Source: Diabrotica undecimpunctata | Taxonomy: Eukaryota; Arthropoda; Insecta; Coleoptera; Chrysomelidae | Assembly (NCBI RefSeq): GCF_040954645.1 | Contig: NC_092808.1 | Span: 12,143,883-12,207,882, forward strand | Direction: 5' to 3' | DNA: 64,000 nt | Shown: in pieces, positions 1 through 9,679 of the stretch | Layout of the letters: every line of letters begins with the position of its first letter | How positions within the stretch are numbered: position 1 is the stretch's first letter | The notes under the pieces: generated by a model | What the model saw: only the letters and a program-made list of their open reading frames with translations | The model's database searches: none | What the model was told of the DNA's origin: nothing | Program-made: the position numbers and the translations under genes

Positions 1-1128
1 GAGCAGGAAGATCGGCTTCAACAAGTAATTGAAAAACGAACAGCTCGAAACCTCCCTACGCATCTGGTATTTATAGATCTGGAGAAGGCTTATGATACAG
101 TTCCTTTAAAACTCTTATTTAGTGTCTTGACGAAAACGGACCTTAGTAAAACATATCTAAAAGCAATACTGAACATCTATAAATGTCCTCAAAGCACTGT
201 AAAAACAGGAAATACTTTCTCAAGGGTATTTACAGTAACGAAAGGCTTGAGACAAGGATGTTGTCTTTCCTTCACCCTATTCAAAATATATATCCAAGAA
301 GCGCTGCACCAGTGGAGACAAAAATGTGCGGGAATGGGGTTGAAGCTTAACAACCATTATCTGACAACGCTGTTCTTTGCAGATGATCAAGTACTAATTG
401 CAAGCTGTGAAGAAGATGCAGATTATATGCTTAGAAAGCTCAAAGATGACTACGAAAAATGGGGGATGAGTATGAATATGTCTAAAACAGAATATATGCG
501 AATAGGCAGTGAAGACGAAGACCCGGATTTGGAAATTAGACAAATGAAAAGGTGCTACGAATACAAATATTTGGGAAGTATTTTCTGCAGTAAAGGAACA
601 ACGGAACGAGATATAGACTATAGAGTGCAACAAGGCAGGAAGAGTGTTCAAATTCTGAATTCGATACTTTGGTCCAACAAAGCTACTATGAGAACTAAAA
701 TGACTATCTACAAAGTAATTGTAGAGCCCATTCTTAAATATGGAGCAGAATGTTGGCAAATGACAGTAAAAGGAAAGAAAAAAGTTGACACGGTCGAAAT
801 GGAGTACCTGAGAAGAGCTTGCCGTATATCAAGAGTAGAACGTATACCTAATTCTGAAATTAGAAGAAAAACAAATAGAGTACATACAACTTCTGAAAGA
901 ATAGAAACTAGACAGTTAATATGGTATGGATACGTACAGAGGATGGACAACAGATGGCCAAAAAGAACTATGGAATACAATCCAAGTAATAGAAGGAAAC
1001 GAGGAAGACCAGCCAAGTCTTGGATACAAGGTGTTATGGAAACCATGAAAGACAGAGCCATTGATGAAGACACCTGGAGAGATAGAAAAAGATGGCGATC
1101 GAAATGCGGGAAGCGGCAGAAGCTGTAG
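1..1128 (+). CDS. LINE reverse transcriptase, 3' part (5' end outside window)
   Basis: The frame is open from base 1 to the TAG at 1126-1128 (375 codons), so the gene is cut by the window edge rather than starting here. Visible RT motifs in order are FIDLEKAYDTVP near residue 24, GLRQGCCLS near 82, the catalytic FADDQVLIAS at 126-135 and a YLGS motif after it. A basic tail holding RKRGRPAKSW closes the protein, as in endonuclease-type (RTE-like) LINEs. The absence of internal stops is unusual for this window and suggests a young copy. The 3' UTR is only about ten bases before a (TA)n tract, which probably is the element's tail. Clade assignment is inference. Confidence 0.85.
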   Translation, partial: EQEDRLQQVIEKRTARNLPTHLVFIDLEKAYDTVPLKLLFSVLTKTDLSKTYLKAILNIYKCPQSTVKTGNTFSRVFTVTKGLRQGCCLSFTLFKIYIQEALHQWRQKCAGMGLKLNNHYLTTLFFADDQVLIASCEEDADYMLRKLKDDYEKWGMSMNMSKTEYMRIGSEDEDPDLEIRQMKRCYEYKYLGSIFCSKGTTERDIDYRVQQGRKSVQILNSILWSNKATMRTKMTIYKVIVEPILKYGAECWQMTVKGKKKVDTVEMEYLRRACRISRVERIPNSEIRRKTNRVHTTSERIETRQLIWYGYVQRMDNRWPKRTMEYNPSNRRKRGRPAKSWIQGVMETMKDRAIDEDTWRDRKRWRSKCGKRQKL

Positions 1129-1137
1129 GATCCCCGG

Positions 1138-1138
<1 letters not shown>

Positions 1139-1216
<78 letters not shown>
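1139..1216. repeat. (TA)n microsatellite
   Basis: An uninterrupted TA tract of about 39 units follows directly on the 3' end of the plus-strand LINE. It is probably the element's microsatellite tail. A second, minus-strand LINE fragment ends at the other side of the same tract. Confidence 0.95.
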
Positions 1217-1217
<1 letters not shown>

Positions 1218-1797
1218 TATGTTTTCATCTCCATATACTGTCTGGAGTTCATCATTGTGTCTTCTTCTCCATTCTCCTGTTGTCTCTTCTCTGCAAGGCC
1301 CATAGATAGTCCCCAGTATCTTTCTTTCCAGTACCAGTAATTTTGAAGTTTTCCGCTGGTTCAGAGTCCATGTCTCTCTTCCGTACGTCATTGTGGGACG
1401 AATTATTGTCATATTTTTATTGATATTGAGAGTATTTTTGATTTGAGTACGGTCATTAATGAGTAATATGCCCCGTTTCCTGCAATGATTCTGGCTGACA
1501 CTACATATTTATTTTCAGATGTTATGATCGCTCCCAGGTACTTGAATTCTTTGACGACTTCAAAGTTGTATTCTTTGATTGTTACGTTTTGTATAACCCT
1601 TGGTCTTGGGTTCTTCGTAACCACCATGTACTTGGTCTTATCCTCGTTGACCTTCAGACCAACTTCCTTGGCTCCGTTTTCGAATAGGGTGAAAACTTCT
1701 TTTGCATCTCTGGTGGATTGTGTAATTGTGTCCACGTCATCCGCAAAAGCCAATAGTATTTTTGATCCTTGGGCCGCCAGGTGTTGGAAAAAAAACT
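1217..1797 (-). pseudogene. LINE RT fragment (palm to connection region)
   Basis: Read on the minus strand from 1797 downward, the segment encodes ILLAFADDVDTITQST (the catalytic ADD is intact), then YMVVTKNPRPR, EFKYLGAIIT and, after a frame change near 1410, RPTMTYGRETWTLN and ERKILGTIYGP. These are the RT palm and the region after it of an RTE/R-like LINE. Coding similarity stops at GDENIV where the (TA)n tract begins, well before the family's usual end. The 3' portion is therefore missing or lies left of the window, beyond the plus-strand element, which may have inserted into this one. Confidence 0.75.
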
Positions 1798-2040
1798 GGG
1801 AATTCAACCGCAATGTACACCAAATCTTCGTGGACTTTGAACAATCTTACGATTCTGTTAGCAGAGAAGCATTGTAGGAGACCGTGGCAGAAATGAGAGA
1901 ACCTGGAAAGCTAGTGCGATTAGCACAGGTGAGCACAGAGAACGCTTCCGCACGGATCAGAATTGGCAGCACCACGTCGGAGGAATTCCTCATTGACACC
2001 GGGCTTAGACAAGGAGATCCTCTCGCCCGCTTTAAAACCG
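1797..2040 (+). pseudogene. LINE RT fragment, inverted relative to its neighbour
   Basis: The plus strand encodes IFVDFEQSYDSVSREAL, a stop at 1875-1877, then in the same frame GLRQGDPLAR: the RT motifs that should lie upstream of the FADD block found on the opposite strand at 1217-1797. The two pieces abut head to head near 1797. Together they look like one LINE with a 5' inversion, missing the stretch between GLRQGDPL and the ADD motif. Two independent insertions remain possible. Confidence 0.65.
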
Positions 2041-2275
2041 GTTGGTAATTTTTAAATAAAACTATTTATTATTTACTAAATTCCAGGTATTTTTTTAAAA
2101 CCACTTTCGGCATTCTCGTTTTATCGATGTCATAAACAAAACCTGTCGTCAATTTGGATTATACAAATTACTTATATCGCAATAGTAAAAGAAAACCTCC
2201 TTTAAAATCGGTTAAAAATTTTTAATGAAACTATTCATATATTTTTATAAAACCACTTTCAGCATTCTCCCTTTC
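2031..2275. repeat. degenerate direct repeat, two copies
   Basis: About 85 bp at 2031-2115 (beginning TTTAAAACCGGTTGGTAATT and ending ACCACTTTCGGCATTCTC) recurs with substitutions at 2199-2270. No coding content is seen. From 2276 to 3452 I recognise no gene or element. Confidence 0.6.
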
Positions 2276-3749
2276 CCATTCCTTTCCAACAAAAAAGGAA
2301 TAAACATTATTAACTGACAAGCGGAACGAAAGAACAATTTTAAATTAAATATAAAGTAATTTCTATTGTATGAACGTGAATACCTAAACGTGTTCTAAGA
2401 CCTAAACCTTGACTAGACTATATTTTGATGTCTTGCGATACAAGACCTGGGTCCTCCTCTTTCTTCCCTTTTTTCACGCCCTAAGGGCTTAGGGCTTCCC
2501 GCCAACGACATTCTTTCCTTTGAGTAATGATGGCAACTCGATTTGTATGGAGAATTTGATCTAGACGATGTAATGGAGTTTAGGTAAATGGTTCTAGGGG
2601 ATTGTTTACTGTTGTTTAGTGTATTGTTCTGGAAAATGATACTAGTCGGGGTTATTGATGATGTCAACTACGAGAAATCGTCGTATTTATTGACGTATTT
2701 AACCCGAATGAAAAGTTACCTATTGATTTTGTTAATGAACCAACAATATAACAATAAAACAGTTATCAAAGAGAGAAGTGCATATTAATATCATTAGAAC
2801 TTGATTATTATGTGTGTGGATTAGACAAGATTATTAAAAAGTAAAAAATACCAATAGTTTATATACAGAGTGATCAATCGTCCAATGCAAAATAGAGAAG
2901 GCAATGGTAATTATCTGTTTTCCTAATTATTACACCTATTGGCCCACTAAATCGGGGCTCGCGAATCACATTGTGGCTCTTCTAACAAAAAGTATGAAAA
3001 GTGCAGCGTTGTTGACTCCATTTCCGTTGAAGTTAAGAAGAAAACTGCACATCGAAAACTGCGCGAAGCGCGACGTAATCGATCGATTTATAGACTTCTT
3101 AATACGAATATAATTTGTAATCTAAAATATTTCGTAAATTATCTACTATTTGTTTCGTGACACGTTTTATTGTTTTAATAACAGGAAACTTTAGTTCAAA
3201 AAAAAAACATATTATGATGTGAGTGACAATGAGGTTATATTGAGTTCCCTTTTCGGAAATGGATAATGGATAAAAGGGACCTTACGCTCTGAGTGGTAGA
3301 ACCTACCTACTTCTAATAACCTACATTTTGTCCTTTTCCTCGAATGTGTTCCAATTATTTCAGAAACTTAAAATATTTTATTAAACCTTCTCTTAATTTT
3401 TTTCTGAAGAAATTTAAAATTATCATAATTCATGAAGATACATCTTCCCATATCAGTTGGCCCACCTATCGAATTTGCAATTTAAGTCGATTACCATAAA
3501 CAAATTATACTTTGCATGTAAGTTCCCATATTTATTAAAAACATTATCCTTAAGGTTTTTTATTTATTTTTAACAATAAAAAAAATTTCAATAAACCCTG
3601 GCTATGTCACTTATGCCAACATACGTTGATTTTTTCATAATTACGTTAAATCCAGAGGTAGCTATGGAAAAATGACATCAAAATTACGTCAGTTAATGTC
3701 AAATGTGTTTTACGTATTGTAAAGCTATTTGCCGTTTGTGGATTGTACA

Positions 3750-3954
3750 ATGGGTCAAGATAAAGTTATCGATGAGAAAATTTGTTTCAATCATTATTAG
3801 ATTTTTTAATTCTGGAAAATTCAATTAGGAAATCGCGAATATGTTGCACGTGACACGCTATAGTGTAATAAAAAGATACAAAACTGCAGGTTTGGTCATC
3901 ACAAAACCTGGAAATGTACGAAAAAGTAAAATAACCGAAGCAGATAGAAGGACA
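3750..3954 (+). pseudogene. Tc1-like transposase, N-terminal DNA-binding part
   Basis: An ATG at 3750 opens MGQDKVIDEKI. After a frame change the segment reads IANMLHVTRYSVIKRYKTAG, a helix-turn-helix as in Tc1 transposases, then KSKITEADRRTLT. It is cut at the TTAA (3955-3958) used by the piggyBac insertion, and the gene resumes at 6235 in the same orientation. The protein would have bound the transposon ends in the nucleus. Confidence 0.75.
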
Positions 3955-3958
3955 TTAA

Positions 3959-6234
3959 CCTTTTCACTGCGGGAACCGGATATACACGTAAAATAATTTC
4001 GTGCCCGTACAACGGGAACCGGCTAAACACGCGTATCCTTTTTCGGCATTCGCTGCGGAAACCGTATGAATCAGATACTGCTTACGTATTGTATGTTGCC
4101 TATAGAAAAGAGTTAAGCATGTTATATCAAAATTTACAATACATTTAAAAACTTTATGCTTCACTGCGGGAGCCGTACAAATCCGCACCTATTTACACAG
4201 GTACGCACTACAGGGATTTACTTGTAAAATCTTAGGATTCCCTTTCGCCGTATTTATGTACGATCGTTTTTAGCAGCGGATTTTAATTTATTTTCGTTAA
4301 GAATTTAATTGTGTGAATTATAGCTGCTGATAAACCTTTTGAAAAATAGGAAAAAAACTGTCGAATTATGAGTTTTAGTAAATACAATAGAATTGTTATC
4401 AAATTTCATAGAATGGTTAACAGGTAAGAAATATTCAAATTGAAATAATTTTTGTTACCTATTGCATTAATTAGCTAATAGTAAAGACGGTTCGAGACAG
4501 CTTGTCATATTGTCGGGTATTGTTAAAAGATTTTTATTTACTACCTGAAATTTACGATATAAATATTTTAATATTATTCAAGTTGGACCGAAATGAAAGA
4601 CTTATTGTTGTCAAAACATATTTTTTGGATTAGTTCTATAATGTAAAGAATTTGTAATTTACTTGACCATTTGAAAAACCTTTTAGGATAATAATATTTT
4701 ATGAATATTCAAAGAAGACGTAAATTACAGACTTGATAATGTTAAGATTATTTCTTTTAAGCTATAAATGAATTCTGCATCTCTCCTCCGGTTTGCGTGA
4801 AGCGTCTATTTCTATTATGATCCTAGTATTGTACACCATTCTGTACTAATAGTAGTGTATTATTTTTTTACAAAAATAAGTGGGTGATTCTTAAGTTTAG
4901 ATTTCTTATACATTATTGACTAATAAAAACAATTGCTGAGTGAAACAGCTCGTATACGCAAATATCTTGGCGAAAGTAAACTATATGAAATTTTAATGGA
5001 AAGTGACAGTGAGAATGAGTGTATTCTTGAAGAATCTGATGCAGAAAATGATGAATCTGGATAAGAAAATGATAATGAAGAGACTTTACCATCGTCAACA
5101 CAGGTTAGTGAAAATAGTGCTTTAACTTTGGAATCTACTTCTCTTCAACAAGCCAAACGTCGTAAATGTGAAAAGATTCCGTTATATAAATGGGAAAAGG
5201 GAGATCTACAACCAACAGTTCATAATTTTAACGACATCATAGTGTGTGAATGAAATTTTTTTTTAAAAGTAGTCCAAGTGTTTTAAGTAGTTTCAAAACA
5301 TTTTTTCTTTGACTTTTATAAAAGCAATGGTTGTTGAAATTAACAATTTTACAAATTCGTTGTGGAACATAGTGATATTGAACAAAATTCTGGTGTCTCA
5401 ACAAATTGGAAACACACTGATGTGGATGAAGAGTATTGTTTTCTAGCTTTGTCGTTCCTTACATTGTCGTTGTTACGTTTTTCAGATAACAATACCGTTG
5501 ACAAAGAAGACTCCCTTTTTAAGCTGCGAATCGTTATAGACCATTTAAAGACCGTTTTTCGTAGATTTCTGTATCCATTCAGAAACAGTTGTATCGACGA
5601 AAGTTTGATGCTTTATCAGAGAAGGCTAGCATTTAAACAGTATATACCCTCTAAAAGGCACAGATTTGGAATTAAATTCCACGTTTTATGTGACTGTGGG
5701 ACAGGCTACAATTTAGACTTTATTATTTATACTGGGTCTAATACTGACATTAAAATCTTTGATACAGACCTAAAAAAAGGCATAGCCTGTAATGAGCCTC
5801 TATGCATTACGCCATGTTTTGAAAAATACAATTGTATAACAAATTTTAAATTTTCCTTTTAATGTAGTCAAAACTTTTTTATTTATAACTATTTATATTT
5901 TGCATTTGAATGTTTTGTGTACCATTTGTTTGTAGTTTTTTACCTTGTTGCTACAATTACTAATAATAAATAAAATAATGATAATTTTTCAATATATTAA
6001 ATTTTTTTTTATTTTTCAAAAATCTAAAAGCAACAAATTTATAGTTACTTGTACTTGTACTTCTACTAAATTGTAAATACAGTCCTGAATAGACTGTATT
6101 GATACACTGCGCGAACCGTATTTATACGCCATAGTACTTCATCGACTGACTGCGGCAACCGTGTTGATCAGCACGGGCATGAAACAGCCGTACCAGAAAC
6201 CATACTACTTTTATAACTGGCCGCAGTGAAAAGG
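3959..6234 (+). mobile_element. piggyBac-family element, TTAA-flanked
   Basis: Terminal repeats CCTTTTCACTGCGG (3959-3972) and CCGCAGTGAAAAGG (6221-6234) are perfect 14-bp inverted copies, flanked by TTAA at 3955-3958 and 6235-6238, the signature target of piggyBac elements. Inside, both ends carry repeats of a CTGCGGGAACCGTAT-like motif. A decayed piggyBac transposase lies between. The element sits in the coding region of a Tc1 transposase and so is the younger insertion. Confidence 0.95.
4935..5862 (+). pseudogene. piggyBac (PGBD-like) transposase remnant
   Basis: The acidic N-terminus is visible (KYLGESKLYEILMESDSENE, a stop at 5062-5064, then NDNEETLPSSTQ), followed by YKWEKGDLQPTVHNFNDI. 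After frame changes an open stretch at 5362-5862 gives KHTDVDEEYCFLALSFL, DNNTVDKEDSLFKLR, CIDESLMLYQRRLAFKQY with the first catalytic D, then FGIKFHVLCDCGTGYNLDF. The segment between LALSFL and the DN block is missing, as is everything after FDTDLKKG, including the second and third catalytic aspartates. It is a truncated, inactive transposase. Confidence 0.85.
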
Positions 6235-6238
6235 TTAA

Positions 6239-6912
6239 GACGCATTATAGTGAAAAATCGATAATGGATTTAAGCGTTTTATGGAGTGACGTTATTGGAA
6301 GACACGTTTCTAGATCAAAATGTCCCCGAAAGGCCCACAAATTAGGATTTGGTACTTACAAAGTTAGTTTTATAATTGAAAAATAAGTACGAACTGTTTT
6401 TAATAAATTTCATTTTATTTTAGGCTAAGGAAAAGCCACTTTTAACATTACAACAAAAGAAAAATAGACTAAGATGCAATCAAAAGAGCATTAAAGATTG
6501 GGGTCAGTCGCAATAGGATTCAATACAATGCAGTGATGAGTCCAGATTTAAAGTGTGTGTTGTTGGAGACAGTAGGAGTCGCGTCGTTCGCAGGAAAAAC
6601 GAAGCATTCCTTCCCGATTGTCTGAAGAAAAAAGTAAAATTTCCTGCATCTTTCATGATTTGGGCAGCATGTCTTCTAAAGATGTGGGAAAGTTACATTT
6701 TATCGATGGGATTGTAAACACGGAAAAATATTTGAATATTTAAGAATCTCTTTTACCATTATGGAACACCGTTTACCATCAGCGGAAGATTTTGTCTTCC
6801 AACAGGACGGCGCAGGGTGTCATAACTCAAAAAAGAGTTTAAAATGGATTTGAAGGAAAATTCGGACTCCAATAAAACTAAACACGCATTTAATAGCGGC
6901 CGGCCTTACCGA
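6239..6912 (+). pseudogene. Tc1-like transposase, catalytic part
   Basis: After the piggyBac insert the Tc1 gene continues. KAHKLGFGTYK is followed by a likely 61-bp intron (6363-6423, GT...TTTTAG) joining in phase to AKEKPLLTLQQKKNRL. Then come CSDESRFKV (first catalytic D), ASFMIWAA and FQQDGAGCHNSKKSLKWI (second catalytic D). The usual SPDLNPIE block with the third acidic residue is not recognisable after about 6890. Stops and frame changes show it is inactive. Residue roles follow established Tc1 family knowledge. Confidence 0.75.
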
Positions 6913-7191
6913 GAGTGAGTAACTTCTTAAAAATTATTCGCTAAACTTGGTATAAACAAAACACTGAACGGGAATATTTATTTGAAACGCAGAATATTAA
7001 GCGGCTTCGATCAAAAGAAAATACCAAAGAAATACGCGTCCGTGAAATATAAACAAACTAAAATGTGCTTATATCAAGTCGGCGACGCAAAGAGGATTGA
7101 AAATATTTTTCGGTGTTTTAACCTATACGAGGGGATCTCAATATATACCAAGGAATTTTAAAATGCTACAGTCTAACGTTGGGCCAACTGA

Positions 7192-7535
7192 TATGAGAAG
7201 GGGTTCGTATTTATGAAACAAACATCTGGAGAATTAGAATTAAGCAAGAGAATCGAGCTCTAAAATTAAAATATATTCGGTGTCGATTACGCGACCTATT
7301 TCATTCCACTTTAAAATTCGTCAAATTCAAACACCAAAAGAATTACTGTCACCAAATTTTGAAGAATTATCAAAAGAAGTAAAAGAAATGTTTAATTTTT
7401 AATATTTAGATTTAATGCGCTCGCATAAATTGTGCTTGTATTTATGATTTTAATAAATACTAGCGGACCAACTCGACATCGAGTTTTTAAATGAAATTTT
7501 TATTTTGCGAGAAAAATATACAATATATACAATGA
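7192..7535. other. no recognisable gene
   Basis: AT-rich flank of the Tc1-like element. A run near 7205-7400 can be read as a short lysine-rich frame but matches no family I know. Confidence 0.5.
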
Positions 7536-7927
7536 CCGGAAGTAAAAATATTTTTATCAATAACTCAAAAACTATAAATGATAATTTCGTGAACTTACAT
7601 TTTTGAACTCTACGTTGAATTCTCTATTGATTTGATTAATAAAAACGAAACCGGAAGTCGACCTCAAAACCGGAATGCAATTTTTAGTTCATCAAATGTC
7701 GACATGGATATCATTTAGCAGTTAATTTTGCATGCTGATCACGAATCCGGTGTCAGATTTACTCTATCTTGACGTTTTATGCGCGTTTCGGGTCACTTCC
7801 GGTGTCGGATCGCAACCGGAAGTACATATTTAGATTCGTCTCGACGAGACCTTTCGATCCATATATACATTGTGGGGTCTAAAACTTAAAGTAAATTTTA
7901 ACTTCCGGTCATCTCAAAACCGGAAGT
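7536..7927. repeat. cluster of CCGGAAGT motifs
   Basis: Six exact copies of CCGGAAGT or its complement fall in about 390 bp: 7536, 7651, 7795 (complement), 7816, 7901 (complement) and 7920, plus a one-base variant at 7670. In this AT-rich context that density is far above expectation. The spacing is irregular and both orientations occur. CCGGAAGT is the core of ETS-type sites, but nothing else marks a promoter, so an interspersed repeat family is equally possible. Confidence 0.7.
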
Positions 7928-8814
7928 GAATTTTTGTACCAAAAGTATATCTTGACAATCTCATACGTAATACTAATAATATTCCTAAAAAATATTTTAA
8001 TTATCTAATATGGTTTTTGAGTAAAGTGGTGGACAAGAAAAGGGCTTAGCGTTTTAGTATATAAGATAATTTCTGTGAAAAATTTTTTTAATAACTTTTT
8101 TGCATAGTTTTCAATACGCATTTAATTGCGGCTTGTAAAAAATTTCAAATTATGAAAACTTGCCCAGATGATAAAGGAGCTTGACCACCCCTGATATATT
8201 GTAAACCGTTGGTCGGGGCAGTAGCCACGGCGGATTTGTGATCGAAACATGTTTTCGAAACTTCACATACCGATACTTCACGTACCGATAAGAACCAATA
8301 ATTTGTATTAATATTCTTAGAAGAGGCAAAACTTCAATCATAGGATTAGTTCAAACCAAACACACAAAAGAAATATCTCGTACATTTGGTTCTACCCTTA
8401 ACAAAAGCTTCTGTAATTACAAGTTATTGTTACCGAGTGTGCCCCTGTACGTCCACACAAAACCCTTAAATATTCATGCTGAATCATGGGTCAAAATTCA
8501 TTCTCATTCAACTTGGTCCTCATGAATACATATTTAAATATGTCGAAACGACCGTTTCCAAAAACCATTATCATATAACCTACGAACTATGAACTATTTT
8601 TAAAACTTTTTATACATATTCAGTGAAAGGTAAATATATTTTCAGACTGACAGGCGTCAAGTGTGGTTTATAAATTTTAATGAAAAGAATGTTGGACCTT
8701 TGAAATTATATTTTGTTAGTTCCAGATGTATCAAAGTAAAAGATGACCCATAAACGACAAAAAGACTTATATTCGACATTTTACGTGCTCCTATAATAGT
8801 GATTGTACTCCTTT

Positions 8815-9185
8815 GTCAATTTTATCTCGTCTAGTTTTTAATTTCTTCACAGCACTTCACTATATACAAGAAAAATCTCGAAAGAACTACTGAGCAAAAC
8901 ATGTTGGTAAAATAAATGTGGTATTCGCAAAGCACATTGATAACTTAAACCAAATCTTCTTCTTCTCCAAACATACATTTCTCAAGCAATCAACAATCAA
9001 CTGATAATCAAATTGGGATTCTATTTCTTGGTGCTATTTTCTTCTAGTCCAGTTTTTGATTTCCTTCACCGACACAAGAAAAAACTTAAAAACACTACTG
9101 AGCAATACAATAACAAATGTGCACGCAAAACACATTGATATCGTAAACTAAATTTCTTTTTCAAATACACATTAAAGGGACTTTT
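8815..9185. repeat. old tandem duplication, about 200-bp period
   Basis: Sequence at about 8815-8990 (TCGTCTAG..., ACTACTGAGCAAAACATG, CACATTGATAACTTAAACCAAAT) recurs degenerately at about 9035-9185 in the same order. No reading frame is shared. The rest of 7930-9680 shows no gene I recognise. Confidence 0.55.
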
Positions 9186-9679
9186 GATTTAATCTCCAGA
9201 AATGCAATAAATAATTGAAAACTCTCCTATTTATATGGTAACATTCTTTCGTTTCTAAAAAACTTCTGAAGAACCTTTGAAGTACTTGCCAACCGGTAAA
9301 CTTTCTCGATCTCTTCCTCAAAATAAATGTGTCACTTAACGATCTGTATTAAGTTCAACTCTATTCATCCTTGCAATTAACGAACTATGCAGCTCCCATA
9401 TGTTTATACTACTGATTACTAATCATTTACTGCCATGGTAAATATGTCCCCACAAGGTTTTCCACTCCCTTGCCCCAAAATTCACCACCATCTGTTGATA
9501 GTGATAGTGAATTCTGATGAGTTGTTTTAAAAGACTGAACTTTCATATGCTGTAGCAACATCGTCAAATCCCTTCAATCCCGTTAATTCCCTAATTACCA
9601 CAACTCTTTCAATAACAATGTCCAACATGTTACCATAAAACCTATATCTTATTCCACTACTTAAAAATATTGACCTCAG

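Larger units (their letters stand above)
3453..7191 (+). mobile_element. Tc1/mariner-like DNA transposon, interrupted
   Basis: The terminal inverted repeat TCAGTTGGCCCA is at 3453-3464 and its complement at 7180-7191. Each is flanked by TA, the expected Tc1/mariner target duplication, within a 16-bp matching block (CATATCAGTTGGCCCA). Subtracting the 2.28 kb piggyBac element at 3959-6234 leaves about 1.46 kb, a normal Tc1 length. Transposase remnants lie on the plus strand on both sides of the insertion. The element is dead: several stops and frame changes. Confidence 0.85.
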
